A stretch of 64,000 nt of DNA from Cyclaneusma minus (GCA_037179335.1 JAKZHN010000050.1:62001-126000), one strand, 5' to 3'; counted from the stretch's first letter, positions 44,197-55,002 are shown. Notes: generated from the letters alone by a model not told the origin. Made by a program: numbers and translations.

Positions 44197-44462
44197 TATA
44201 AAAGGGGCCTTAGTTCCCACGACGCAATCTTCATGAAATGGGGATGAGAGCTTGGGCGTTACTGAGCTGTTGCGGGACAGTCAACATCGAGGATAACGTT
44301 TGCTAATTCGAGCCAGGCCGAGCCGTGTTTACAGCCTGAAGAAATTCAGTGAGAAAGTTTGAAGCGGACCTTGGAGAGATTTAGTGGATAGGAAGCGGCA
44401 GCAAGGAGATAGAACAATAACAGATTCAAGCCGCCGACACTGAGATAGAAAGCCAGTGATAG
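44197..44462 (+). promoter_or_regulatory. B8 unit
   Basis: TATAAAAG at 44197-44204. The pair is weak: GACAC at 44436 and GATAG at 44458. An unusual TACGTACGTACGTA palindrome lies near 44560 in the longer interval that follows. Confidence 0.5.
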
Positions 44463-44764
44463 TAGCGCTTGCGACTCTCAAGTCTTTGTCCAAAAGGATT
44501 GTCTGACTAGGCGTCTCAAGTCCTTCTGTTGGGTCAACTGGATTGACTGACGTTACGTACGTACGTAGGGGGTAGCCGATAAAGTAGATTAGTAGATACA
44601 GGAGAGGAAGGAGCTACGGCCGTAGAAGTGACGGTATAGCTAGCTGGCTGGCGTCGTAGCCTCAGGCAGCGATGGTGGTGGCACAGGGGGTAAGGTCATT
44701 CCCTCAGGTGCACGGACCACCATGACCACCATGGGTGCGACACCTTCACCTCCAGATCAACAGC

Positions 44765-45017
44765 TATAAATATATACTTTGATAGGTTTCCATAATTTCA
44801 TGTTCATAGAAAGACGAAACATTCCAGCATCGGGCAGAAATTAGATCTCAGAATTTGAACCTGCTCTAGTCAATTTTTGCCAACACGAAGGCATGCTCAA
44901 GTAATCAAGCACAACTTGTTCAGAATATGTCTGAGTACTGAGTAACACCAAGCCAGCCATAGGAAAAAAAGCAGCAGCAAGTACCTATGAGTGACAGTAG
45001 GTTGGTATTGACGACAG
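44765..45017 (+). promoter_or_regulatory. B9 unit
   Basis: TATAAATA at 44765-44772. GACAG motifs at 44993 and 45013, 20 bp apart. Confidence 0.65.
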
Positions 45018-45114
45018 TGAAAGAGACTAGTACGCACCAGCGGCGTCAGGGAAGGTTTGCCCCGTTGGCTCTTTAAACAGGCCACGCAAACTGTCTGCGC
45101 GCTAGAGCTACAGC

Positions 45115-45375
45115 TATAAAAGGCCCCACCATTTCCAGAGCTCTGTCTTCCAGTCAAGACAAGTCTTGTTCGTGAATGCCAGGCCTTGGGATTTCGCGCC
45201 GAACTTGGATCTCAGAAGACCAATCCGCTTCGACCAATTCCTAGCACCATGAAAATCGTGCTCAAGCTCAATAAAGACGACGTTCTACCATGGACGCTAG
45301 CCTATTGCAGCCTAGCTGGCAACTGCGAAGGAAGCAATTGCAGGATCGATCGACAGTAGGCTGAGGTTAAGACAG
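45115..45375 (+). promoter_or_regulatory. B10 unit
   Basis: TATAAAAG at 45115-45122. GACAG motifs at 45352 and 45371, 19 bp apart, both continuing as GACAGTA. Confidence 0.7.
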
Positions 45376-45465
45376 TAAAAGAAACGTTTGGCGGTGAACC
45401 CGTGAGATTTGGTCACAGAAGTCCTTTGGGCAGGCTCTGCAAGCTTTTCCCCCTAGAGGTACAGC

Positions 45466-45740
45466 TATAAATGGTGTCATAATTCCTGGAGTTCAAGCCC
45501 CAGAAGAAAAACATTTGTGAACCGACCAACAAGTTGGATGCTGCGCAGAACTCGAACCACAAGTTGCCGATGAAGTCCATTCCCCAGCGGCCTCGATAGC
45601 ATGCTCAGGTCCGCGCACATAATGCATACAGGCACGAACCACAAAAATGTCTAGGTGGGTAGGTAGATCAGTGCAGCTGCCAAGAGTGACGAGAGGAACA
45701 AAACTAAGATCGAACGACGGCAGACTAAAGTCAGCGACAG
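45466..45740 (+). promoter_or_regulatory. B11 unit
   Basis: TATAAATG at 45466-45473. Motifs at 45716 (GACGG) and 45736 (GACAG), 20 bp apart. Confidence 0.65.
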
Positions 45741-45811
45741 GAAAAGCTAATAGCAATGGTCGCCGTTTCCTGCGAGGCTTTACCCCAAAATCTTCGAGCA
45801 GGTCCCGCAGT

Positions 45812-46099
45812 CACGTGACCCTGAACGCTAAAGTTATAAATGGCCCCCAGGATTCCTGGGTTCAATCTTCAAAAAAGATCCTAATGATGAAGAAGCCGAC
45901 TGAGAGTTTACACGGAAGTCGATCTCAGAAGGCCCACCTGTCTCGAAAAAATTCCCAGCAAGATGAATGGCGTACCAAGTCTCGATAAAGACGATTTTCA
46001 GCCGTGAACGTGAAACATGTCTTGCCAGAGCCGTCCAGCTGCCAAATGCATGGGAAGCATTGACAGGGTCGAACGACAGTAAGGCGAGGTCAATGACAG
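45812..46099 (+). promoter_or_regulatory. B12 unit
   Basis: CACGTGACC at 45812-45820, then TATAAATG at 45835-45842. GACAG motifs at 46075 and 46095, 20 bp apart, with an extra GACAG at 46062. Confidence 0.7.
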
Positions 46100-46177
46100 T
46101 ACAGACTGCTCATCGGTGAGCCCTCACGATGCTTGCGTAAAACGGCCCCACAATCGTAAGGCCTCAAGAGCTATAGC

Positions 46178-46442
46178 TATAAAAGAGAGCCTTACTCCAG
46201 AGTTCGATCTCTCCAAGGAGGCATGATGGGTTTTTTCAGGAAATGGAATGAGTGGTCTGAGTCACCACAGGAACCAAACATCGAATGCCCACCAGTTCCG
46301 CCGACACCCACCAGGACGAAAAGCGTGCTTCAATCTCAAAGAAAAGATGTCTAGGCGAAACAAGTCTGGTCAGACTAAGTGGGAGAATGTGAGCAAGAAG
46401 CAGTGGCAGGATCAATCGACAGCAGGGTGAGGTTGACGACAG
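46178..46442 (+). promoter_or_regulatory. B13 unit
   Basis: TATAAAAG at 46178-46185. GACAG motifs at 46418 and 46438, 20 bp apart. Confidence 0.7.
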
Positions 46443-46545
46443 TGAAAAGAGCGGTTGGAAATAGCGGCACAATACATTTGTGAGACCTTGCGACAGAGCT
46501 TTTGCTGATCAGGCTCCTTATGCCTTCACCACCCAGGGCTACAGC

Positions 46546-46815
46546 TATAAAAAGCTGGCTTGCCTTGCAGTGTTCTTTCTTCAAGAAAAGATGGTTCTTC
46601 TCTTTATTCGAGGAGTTATGTCCATGCGCCGGAATCGTTCGTGATACCAATATGCATCATCCAATCCCCACCAACCTAACAGCGTGCTCGAATCCCAATG
46701 AAAAAGCATCAAGGAACGGACTGCAAAACGTGTCTGAGCAGACCGATTCGGCCGAGAGATGCGGACGAAACAGGGGGTGGCAGGCTAGAACGACAGAAGG
46801 CGAAGCTGATGACAG
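46546..46815 (+). promoter_or_regulatory. B14 unit
   Basis: TATAAAAA at 46546-46553. GACAG motifs at 46792 and 46811, 19 bp apart. It is closely similar to B15 and B16 around the pair (AGAAGGCGAAGC). Confidence 0.7.
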
Positions 46816-46915
46816 AATATAAAACTTCCCACTGGCGGAGATAGTGGCGAAGCTTCACTAGAAACGAAACGTTATGTTGAGACGACTCTCAAGCTTCTGG
46901 TCCCTAGCCCACAGC

Positions 46916-47190
46916 TATAAAAGGCGCCTTAACTTGCATAGTTCTCTCTTTAGGAAATCATTTTGGACGCCCTCACCTCAGGGACCGAGACATTGCGCAG
47001 AAATCAGATCTCACTCCCAGGATGCCGATGTGCTTCGACCAAGTCCCAGCAGCATGAGAAACGCGCGGAACTCCCAAAGGCTATCCAGATATGAACTGCA
47101 GAGCATGTCTGGGCAGACCACTCCGCCCGACGAATGGAAACGCAAGAAGCGGTGCCAGGCCAGAACAACAGAAGGCGAAGCTGACGACAG
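46916..47190 (+). promoter_or_regulatory. B15 unit
   Basis: TATAAAAG at 46916-46923. Motifs at 47167 (AACAG) and 47186 (GACAG), 19 bp apart. Confidence 0.7.
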
Positions 47191-47298
47191 AAATAAAACC
47201 TCTCGCTGGTGGAAGAGCTAAAACATGCGAGGCTTCACTCGAAAGCTTCTTTCTAAGCCGATCCGCAAGTTTCTCACGTCTGATGTCCAAGCCACAGC

Positions 47299-47540
47299 TA
47301 TAAAAGGCACCATGATTCCCACATTTCAGTCTTCATGAAAAGACGCCACACTTGGTCCACCGACTGTAGTGTTACGCAGTAACCAAAGCTCAGAACACTA
47401 GACTGCTGACGAAATATGTTCGACAGGAAGACGAATCCGAGCATGAATCTTGAACATGTCGGGTAGACGAATCCGGCCGACGAATGAAAACAAACCAAGC
47501 GGTGGCAGACCAGAATGACAGAAGGCGAAGCCGACGACAG
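47299..47540 (+). promoter_or_regulatory. B16 unit
   Basis: TATAAAAG at 47299-47306. GACAG motifs at 47517 and 47536, 19 bp apart. Confidence 0.7.
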
Positions 47541-47635
47541 CAATAAAACTCCTCGCTGGTAGAAGAACTTGCGAAGCTTCACTCGAAAGAATCTTCTGAG
47601 CCGACCTCGCGATCTTCTGGCCCCCTGGCCACAGC

Positions 47636-47896
47636 TATAAAAAGCACCCTAATTCCCAGGGTTCAGTTACCATCCGCAGCTAAATGATCCATGAGGTATC
47701 AGCGCAGGAACCAATACTCAAAACACCAGCCTGCTTCAACCCATCTCTCTACTAGCGATAAAGTCCATTTGGCAGAACCAGGAATCCGAGCAGACATCCC
47801 CTAAAGATTTTTGGGTAGAGCAGTTGCCCAACTGACAAGTGCAAATGGACAAAGCAGCAGTAAGATCGAGCAACAGCAGTTTGAGCTTGATGACAG
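47636..47896 (+). promoter_or_regulatory. B17 unit
   Basis: TATAAAAA at 47636-47643. Motifs at 47872 (AACAG) and 47892 (GACAG), 20 bp apart. Confidence 0.7.
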
Positions 47897-47996
47897 TAAA
47901 ACGGACATCCGATAGTGGCCCACGGGTTGCTCTTGTGCAAAGTCTCTGGGAAGCCTTTGGACTGGTATGGGGAGCCCTGGTCTTCATAGTTACAGC

Positions 47997-48247
47997 TATA
48001 AAAGGCAGTCCGATCCCCAGATCTCAGTGTCCAGGAAGCCTTTCAACAACCATCTGCATACCGCGCAGAGGCCAAACCCCACCACGCCAATTTGCTTCCA
48101 TCAATTTCCACTTGCGATGAAGCATCTTTAGCAGAGGAATCCGATCATAATTCGGAAGTACAGGTACCTAGGCCATTTAACTTCGGTGGCTGACAGCAAA
48201 GGTGGTGATGAAAGAATGCGACTGCAGTAGTCGAAAGTGCGCGACAG
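47997..48247 (+). promoter_or_regulatory. B18 unit
   Basis: TATAAAAG at 47997-48004. Motifs at 48220 (GACTG) and 48243 (GACAG), 23 bp apart, with an extra GACAG at 48192. Confidence 0.6.
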
Positions 48248-48345
48248 TAGAATATCCATCTGATGATTGATCTCGTGAGCCTTTACCCAAGATTGTCGAG
48301 GGGCGTTTAGACTGGCCCCGCCAGCTCTGGGTCCAGGGCTACAAC

Positions 48346-48595
48346 TATAAATAGCACCCTGGTTTCCGCCCTTCAGTCTTCATGAAGGTGTTGTGCTAAT
48401 ATCTCTACTCACTGGAGTAGTAGCGCAGAGACGACCAAAACCCAGAATGCCAACCTGGTTCCGCGTGAATCTCCACTTGGGCTGAAGCGATTTCAGCACA
48501 GGAATTCAAGCGTAACTCTGGAACATTATCCTCATAGCTGGTTGCAGAAATAGTGATAACGGGGCACGACAGCAGTGGACTGAGGTTAATGACAG
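48346..48595 (+). promoter_or_regulatory. B19 unit
   Basis: TATAAATA at 48346-48353. GACAG motifs at 48568 and 48591. The 23-bp step includes a short insertion (TGGAC) relative to B10. Confidence 0.65.
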
Positions 48596-48691
48596 TAGAG
48601 AGAATCCTCACTACTAGGACATGCAAGACTTGTGTCCGAGTTGAAGGTGTTAGAGCCATCTTGTACACGCTCTTAGTCTCCAGGCCACAGC

Positions 48692-48953
48692 TATAAAAGG
48701 CGCCTCAGGTCAGAAGCCAGAAATTCAACGCCTGGCAATATTTTGGGCAAAGGCTATCACTCAGAACCATCCTCTGCTTGTGTCAATCTCATCAGCGCAA
48801 GCAGCATCTCTAACAGAGGAGAGTCCATGCATAACCTCACTGCCCAAAGAAGGCTCGAACGAGCCAACTTCCGTGGTTGAGTGCAAAAGTGGAAAAGAGA
48901 TGGAACGACAGGAAACTGAAGCTGACGACAGTAGAAAGGGCTATTGATGACAG
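48692..48953 (+). promoter_or_regulatory. B20 unit, end of array B
   Basis: TATAAAAG at 48692-48699. GACAG motifs at 48907, 48927 and 48949, spaced 20 and 22 bp. No further TATA follows. Confidence 0.65.
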
Positions 48954-50216
48954 CACTTGCACGGCAATAGCGTAGGCAGAAGTTCTTTAAGCTGGGAGCA
49001 GATGCAGAAATCCTGCAGAGCCGGGCCTCGAGTGATAACCATGTTGGTATTACTCGACCGAATCGGTGGTCAAGACACGTGCGCTCTGTCGTCCAACCTC
49101 TTTTGTTTGGGTATTCTCAAGCCCTCCCAGACATGATATACATAGCTCTCAAGGATAGTGCATCAGAAGAAAGATCACATGACCTAGCCTGAGCCAAGGC
49201 ATTGCAAGCCTGGAATTTCAGGCCCGTCACACGATCGCAAGTTCTGAATATGCTATGTAAGACCGGTAGCCAAGTTCGTGGCCACTTCTCAGTCGTAGAA
49301 AGTTGTTTCAGAACCGGACGATTCTCGGTTGCTTATTCATGGGGAAAAGAAACAATGACATGATCATGTAATGATGGTTGACACGCGACGAGAATTCCGT
49401 TCGTCAGTAGCCTCAATTCCGCCTCACCCATGAAGAATGGTGCTGAGAGCCTATCTTCACGTCTCGGCACGAACAATATCCATTACCGACCAACGCATGA
49501 GTCTGGCACATCAGAATGCAGGAGTGAGTGATTTGGGGACGGCCTTGGTTGAGGCTTCATGCTGCTAATGGCGCCTTTTTCTCCGGCCTTGCGGACCATG
49601 AGCCATCAGCGATTGCAAGCGCGAACAATCAAGAAACCTTTGCTGATGGTCATGACATCTCCCATTTCAATGCGACAGGCGAGCACAAAACATGTCCCCC
49701 TTTACACTCAGCCAGTCATATGCTTGACATATGCAGGCGGCGTTAGACGGTGATGGGCAATAAGTATGCCAGCTTTCTCCCAAATCGGGTCCACACACGT
49801 GCAAGCCTTCTTGATTGAATAAATACAATATTTCGCATTCGATGAAATGCGGAAAGACTGAACGTCTGGTCCCAGGAGAATCGCAGCTTGCAATGGATCC
49901 GTAGGCAACACATCGAAGACACAAGGTCCTAAGTCGCCAAGGCATTCGATCTATGTGTCCTTAAATGCTGGGACGGTTTCCTATAGGAGAGCCATCATCG
50001 AGTATGCCACATAAATGAAGGCGAGCATATGATCTGATGAGAGTGGCAGGCGATGTCTGAGAAGCTCGAGAAATAAGTGAGATTCATCGGTAGGTAATGC
50101 ACAAGGAGCCCGCCAGACGGCATTCCCAATCCCGTCAATCCGAAGCACCGAGTCCGGGTTGACGACCTTCCGCAAATCCAATGAGGTGACTTCACCTCAC
50201 GCATTCACAGCACATA
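48954..50216. other. Intergenic region
   Basis: I see no supported gene. An isolated CACGTG lies at about 49076. Frames of 60-90 residues on both strands overlap one another and show no motifs. Confidence 0.5.
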
Positions 50217-50559
50217 GTGCTCGAGAAGAGGCCGTGGTACAGGGATGGAGGGCGGAGGGCAAAGGATGCGAAAGCGAGCCCTCGCCTCCCGCCCATTGGC
50301 CGGCGCGCGCCCACTCTCCCAGTCCGACTCACACATAAGAAGGCTCTCCTCCCCCATCTCTCACACCTCATTTCCTCTCTCCTCCGTCGCTCTCTTTCCC
50401 TCAACAACCACTCCGCAACCATCGAGCAACTTTGCTGCGCATCAATTGCCCATCGATACAAGGACTCGACATCCACTCGACTCTTAGTCCCAGCACCTCC
50501 CGTCCCTGTGACCTGCGCCATCGCTCCATTGCTGCCTAGATTGGCTCTCCCATACAAAA
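50217..50559 (+). promoter_or_regulatory. Pyrimidine-rich promoter and leader
   Basis: Strongly CT-biased sequence (CTCTCCTCCGTCGCTCTC and similar) between about 50340 and 50410, then a leader ending AAAAATG. This is the usual CT-box design of TATA-less housekeeping genes in filamentous fungi. Confidence 0.5.
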
Positions 50560-51366
50560 ATGTCTTCCCACTCTGTGCCCACACACGCCAGAAACTACCC
50601 TGAGCAAGCAACAATCGCTTCGCAACAGCTCTTTACGACCAAGGTCAAGAAGCAAGTCCATTGGGGAGATGATACCATCATCATGGACACCCGCCGCCAA
50701 AGCCACGACACCGCGAGATCCTCGACCAAGAAAGCAACGCAGGGAGAAAAGCGCCACTCATCATCGACCATCGCGCAAAAACCGAAAGAAAAGCGCGCCT
50801 CAACTCACAGTTCTCGTCATTCGCCCTCGTCCTCCTCCATTCACAGCTCTTTCCGACCCAGAAGCCCTCCCTCAGTCCCCATCGCGCCCTCGCCGCCTTA
50901 CACACCATATTCGGAACCGCCACCGACACCTCGCCCTCGTCGCCTAGCATCTCCCGAGCTTCCAGATCTTCCCCACTCGGGGTTTTGCTACTGCTGCGAG
51001 AAGAGGAGTGTCCGAGGAGAAGATGAGATGCGTACCCGAGTGATAAGCCAACCACCATGGTACCCAAGCCCGCCCACACAGGTCAGGCCATTCGAGTCAT
51101 GGGACAAACTGGACTACCAGAGTAGGCAGAGCTTTCACTGCTGTGTGAGCGTGCACCATGCTGATCAAGACAGTGACCGCTGCTCAGCAGCACATTACCA
51201 GGCAGCGCCAGAGCAGCAACATGGCTCTGGTGCAGCGGCGACATCGCTGAGCTGGCCTTGGGATTTGCTCCTTCGAGTCATTGTCGGATGCCTCGTTTTT
51301 GGTTTCTTCTTCTGGAATTCGGAAGCTTTGCAGGAGGCTTACCGCTGTTTCTTCCCGACGTTGTGA
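50560..51366 (+). CDS. Hypothetical protein with C-terminal membrane segment
   Basis: A single-exon frame of 268 residues. The N-terminal 130 residues are polar, Ser/Pro/Arg-rich and probably disordered, with a Pro-rich stretch around 103-127. A short cysteine cluster GFCYCCEK follows at about 141-148. The only hydrophobic segment is at about 236-252 (LLLRVIVGCLVFGFFFW), leaving about 16 residues after it. There is no signal peptide, so the layout suggests a tail-anchored protein facing the cytosol. I do not recognise a family. The CT-rich leader, good start context and unbroken frame argue for a real gene. Confidence 0.7.
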   Translation: MSSHSVPTHARNYPEQATIASQQLFTTKVKKQVHWGDDTIIMDTRRQSHDTARSSTKKATQGEKRHSSSTIAQKPKEKRASTHSSRHSPSSSSIHSSFRPRSPPSVPIAPSPPYTPYSEPPPTPRPRRLASPELPDLPHSGFCYCCEKRSVRGEDEMRTRVISQPPWYPSPPTQVRPFESWDKLDYQSRQSFHCCVSVHHADQDSDRCSAAHYQAAPEQQHGSGAAATSLSWPWDLLLRVIVGCLVFGFFFWNSEALQEAYRCFFPTL

Positions 51367-52104
51367 GGCGTCCTGGAGTTTTGCGATTGGGTCTGAATCA
51401 GGATTTAGGCTGCCTTTTCGAGCAGTCAGGATAGCGTGGAGATGAATTTTGGATTTGCCTGGAAATTAGATACCCATCACACTCTCGAAATACAATACCG
51501 TTGACTCTTCAATTCGTGCACTTTCTGGAACATCGTCGTGATCACAGAGCAGGCGGTTTTCCAGGCAGGCTGCTACCGCGCCCTCCCAGGGCTCAAAGAA
51601 GTCCTGAGGGCGATTTTCGCTCTTTCTGGGGGCGGATATCGATCACCGACCGGGCATTATCTCATGCTTTCGCAGGGAAATGGTGTGATGAAAAACCGAG
51701 GACATTTTGGTCGTTCGCCGTGGTGATGTCGTCGCGAAGTTGATGAGATTAATGAGAGATGTCGTAGGAGCTGAGGTGAGGTGCTGCAGCCTAGAATTGC
51801 TGCCTCAAATATAGGGCGTCACGTGTCCTAAAAATAGCACTAGCGCCAGCGGGATCGGAGCGGCACCAGGAGCTGCCCCGCCAACCTCACCCCACAATTG
51901 AAGCTCAATTGATGACCTGACAAGAAATGTACAAACTGACAACCTCGACTTTTCCTCGACGTGTGATCAGAAGTGCTCGATTTCAAACGGGAAGATCCAT
52001 TGTGAGTTCTGGGATTTGATGTTTAGGAGATTGGGGGTTGGTAGATTGCTGATCAATTGGAATGGCAGAGACCAGTCTTCACAAGGTTCAGACCAATCAA
52101 CACC
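51367..52104 (+). other. Intergenic region with promoter of the RidA gene
   Basis: CACGTG lies at 51820-51825 in GTCACGTGTCC, about 280 bp upstream of the RidA ATG. No TATA box is clear. Frames between 51500 and 51743 have no recognisable content. Confidence 0.45.
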
Positions 52105-52646
52105 ATGTCGAAGTCGGATATCAAGCCCGTTTTCACCAAGGACGCTGCTCCTCGTGAGTTTCTTCAGCTTTTCACAGCTTCATCTCGAGATTGCCATGCT
52201 AACATTACCGCCTTCTCCAGCGGCTGGTCCCTACGTACGTCCCATCCCTTCCTCCAACTCACCTTCTCCAACACACACCTGCCTTCCCGCTACCCACCCA
52301 TTCTAACACCTCCACTTTACAGTCGCAAGCAATCATAACCCCCACCACCATCTACTGCAGCGGCAGCATCCCCTGCACGCCCTCCGGCGAGATCCTCACC
52401 ACCGGCACCATCGCCGAGCAAACCGAACTCTGCATCAAGAACCTCTCCGCCGTCCTCACCGAAGCCGGCTCCTCTCTCTCGAAAGTCGTGAAAGTCAATG
52501 TTTTCTTGACCACCATGGACAACTTTGCGGAGATGAATGGCGTTTATGAGAAATATTTCACACACAAGCCTGCTAGGAGCTGTGTGGCGGTTTATCAATT
52601 GCCGAAGGGCGTGCCGGTGGAGATTGAGTGCATTGCTTTGCCTTAG
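52105..52646 (+). CDS. RidA/YjgF/YER057c/UK114 family protein (enamine/imine deaminase)
   Basis: Exons at 52105-52153, 52221-52234 and 52323-52646 join in frame to 128 residues, the normal family length. The middle exon is only 14 nt and codes for the end of P-PAGPY. Both introns have CTAAC branch points (GCTAACATT, TTCTAACACC). Joined, they restore the family start GPYSQA (19-24). Other landmarks are SGSIPCTPSG (34-43), the long helix ending VLTEAGSSLSKVVKV, Arg106 in ARSCVAV and Glu123 in EIECIAL, matching the substrate-binding Arg and the catalytic-site Glu. RidA proteins hydrolyse reactive 2-aminoacrylate-type imines from PLP enzymes. There is no mitochondrial presequence, so a cytosolic form is likely. 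Confidence 0.93.
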
Positions 52647-52860
52647 GCGATGGGGCTTGGGGAATAAGAGGGATGAGGTACATGATATGGGCACAAGGTG
52701 GGAGCCGGTGGACCGCGGAATAAAAGTCTGGTTTTCTTCCGAGGCAAGTTTCCGACTGATCCACAAGACGTGACCTAGAGCGTGACACGGCATGAATACC
52801 CCTGCCCTGAACACTTACCCATCTTCTATGAAAGTCAGGATATCTCACCGAAAGATGACC

Positions 52861-52867
52861 TATAAAG
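52861..52867 (+). promoter_or_regulatory. C0 TATA box
   Basis: TATAAAG followed by CACATCAGCCTCAATCCAC and TTTCTTCCCCAAAG, as in C1-C3. It starts only 215 bp after the RidA stop codon. Confidence 0.6.
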
Positions 52868-53147
52868 CACATCAGCCTCAATCCACTTCATTTCTTCCCC
52901 AAAGATAACAGGCTCACAACTATCCCAGCATGTGCACCTAACCAGGTCGCCACGGACGGGGACGTCTCCCCGTCAACCAGTACCCAGATTGGTAGGATTC
53001 GAAGCAAGAACTACAACCGCCGTTAGCTCTCCTAACTATCGTAACTTACCTCACTGTCGACACCGAATTTCACTGACCTAACGAGTCTATCACTATATGG
53101 CATTTCTGCATCTTGAGTGTGACTCACAGAAAGAGGCACGAGAGACC

Positions 53148-53355
53148 TATAAAGCACACTGCCTCGACTTTTTCCATTTCTTTTTCAAAAACATATGCAA
53201 TTTCGATTACAACGACTGTGATCTGCACTCGAACCAAGTGCCTTGAATAAAGATGCTCCTCCACCATCCAGTACACGATCTTTGAGCCTACAGCCCGAGG
53301 TACAATCTTGGTTACATTGTGGGATGGCGAAAGCAAAAGCTGGAAAGCTGCTGTC
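53148..53355 (+). promoter_or_regulatory. C1 unit (beta)
   Basis: TATAAAG at 53148-53154. CTGTC at 53351-53355, about 200 bp downstream. Confidence 0.65.
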
Positions 53356-53481
53356 GTCCCATATCCCCATTACCATTGCACTAACCTTGCCATCAACTCC
53401 AGCTTTACATGTCTCGATGATTCCACGTCCATTTTACTAGTTTATGCCTGAAGTGACTCACAGAAAGAGTGAGCAAAAAAC

Positions 53482-53721
53482 TATAAAGCACACTGTCTCG
53501 ACCTGCTTCCATTTCTTCTCCAAAAAGAGTACCAACTTGAGAGATTACATGGATTGTAATCTGCACTCGAACCAACTGCATCAAATGAAGATGTTTCGCC
53601 ACCTGTGAGTACAAAACTAAAACTTTTCAGCTTACAGTCCGAAGTACGATTTTTGGTGCATCGAGGGATGGCGAAAGCAAAAACTGGCAAGCTGCTGTCG
53701 TCCCTAATCTCCATTACCGTC
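53482..53721 (+). promoter_or_regulatory. C2 unit (beta)
   Basis: TATAAAG at 53482-53488. CTGTC at 53695 and CCGTC at 53717. It is closely similar to C1 through GATGGCGAAAGCAAAA and GCTGCTGTCGTCC. Confidence 0.65.
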
Positions 53722-53788
53722 GTAACTTCGCCTTGGTGTCGATACAGACTCCAAATGTCGCAGTGAATCGTACCTCACTGGTCTGCTG

Positions 53789-54035
53789 CACGTGGAGCGT
53801 GACTCTCACTCAGAGTAAGAGGGAGAGCAAACCTATAAAGCTCGCACTCTCGTCTCCTTTCCACTTCTTCTTCATGAAGACAAAATTTGGGGAGGCACTG
53901 GGATGTGTACTCAAGCCAATCAGCCAGAATCAAGTCATTCCCCACGAGCCAATTTACAACTCTTGAGCCTAGAGCTCGAAGTACGATTTTGAATATACGG
54001 TATAGTGAGAGAGGGGGGAGATAAAGGCTACTGTC
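53789..54035 (+). promoter_or_regulatory. C3 unit (beta)
   Basis: CACGTGGAGCGTGAC at 53789, TATAAAG at 53834-53840, and CTGTC at 54031. Confidence 0.65.
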
Positions 54036-54126
54036 GCGGGCTATGCTCATTATTGCCGTGACTTGGCCTTGCTGTCGGTACCGGCTCCATTCGTCTCAGT
54101 GATTTTCAGTTTGCCTTACTGAGCCG

Positions 54127-54391
54127 CACGTGGAGCGCGACAGAGACATGGAGCGAAAATCTATAAAGCCAGAAGCCTCGACCCTTTTCAATTTCTTTCT
54201 TAAAGAAACATGGAGCCTCGGCGTCAAGTATGTGGACACATCCCCGTCGCCAAGCCGCAACCACAAGGCATTCGCTCTAACAAAATGATTCGCGTTTCTG
54301 AATCCACGACTGAAAGAAAGATCCTGTACGATCTTGCACACAAGGAAGCTCAGAGAACCTCTCGCGGTCGAGAGTTCTCATTACCGTCACA
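54127..54391 (+). promoter_or_regulatory. C4 unit (beta)
   Basis: CACGTGGAGCG at 54127 and TATAAAG at 54162-54168. The motif has decayed to CCGTC near 54387. A 96-codon frame follows the TATA but has no counterpart in neighbouring units. Confidence 0.6.
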
Positions 54392-54495
54392 GGTGGAGCT
54401 TGCTCTCGATACCGAGTCCATACATTCCAGTGAGTTTGAAGCTGAATTACTGATCCGCGTTTGGAGTTTGACTCACAAAAGGAGGGAGCGAAAAG

Positions 54496-54502
54496 TATAA
54501 AG
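54496..54502 (+). promoter_or_regulatory. C5 TATA box (beta)
   Basis: TATAAAG in AAAAGTATAAAGCTAGCAGC, with CTCTTCTCCCTTCCAC downstream. No clear CTGTC follows. Confidence 0.55.
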
Positions 54503-54734
54503 CTAGCAGCCTCTTCTCCCTTCCACTTCTTCCTCGACAATACGAAGTGTATCCTGATTATCCTCATGTGCAGGAGTCAAAAGGCAGAGCCAGAAAAGAG
54601 CTGCTACCGCCAGTGGTGCGATTGATTGCCGGGGGCAGCATGTTAATGTTGGCGTGAACTCTAAACGAGTAGCAGTGCGTTCAACTCTGCCTCTAGTAAG
54701 TAGATCTGTGCTTGGAATCCGACTCAGGAATACT

Positions 54735-55002
54735 TATAAAACCAACAGCTTCGTCCCCTTTCCATGCTTTCTCTAGAGTTACATTTTTTCGAAGCATGTA
54801 TGATGTTAGCAACCCTGCCATATTCCCGGGCTGAATGAAGATACGAATCTCTTGACCAAGAACTTAATCATCTTCTCTCCTGCTGCAGTGAATTCGTAAT
54901 CGTCCCACTACAGTCCACAGCCTTGTCTGATACGAAAGTCAGAGCGAAGCAGGCTGCTTCTGCCGATGGTTACCCCAATTGCCGATGCTTCAACTTGCTG
55001 TC
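54735..55002 (+). promoter_or_regulatory. C6 unit (beta)
   Basis: TATAAAAC at 54735-54742. A CTGTCG lies at 54998-55003. Confidence 0.5.

Larger units (their letters stand above)
39533..48953. repeat. Array B: about 21 tandem TATA-box units, mostly one-directional
   Basis: After two divergent transition units, head-to-tail units carry a plus-strand TATA (usually AGCTATAAAAGG). From 45115 to 48692 the TATA-to-TATA steps are 351, 369, 343, 368, 370, 383, 337, 361, 349 and 346 bp. About 205-260 bp after each TATA lies a pair of GACAG-like motifs 19-20 bp apart, in the same orientation as the TATA. Further shared segments include TTCAGTCTTCATGAAAAG near +40, GCGCAGAAATCAGATCTCAG near +100 and GACGAATGGAAACGAAGAAG before the pair. 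Frames opened by ATGs differ between units, so coding is unlikely. Minus-strand TATA boxes are absent from the tandem part. Confidence 0.85.

Noticed and set aside
40889..48953. Array B as a string of solo LTRs
   Set aside because: There are no TG...CA ends, target duplications or primer-binding sites at unit borders, and units abut head to tail with a constant period.
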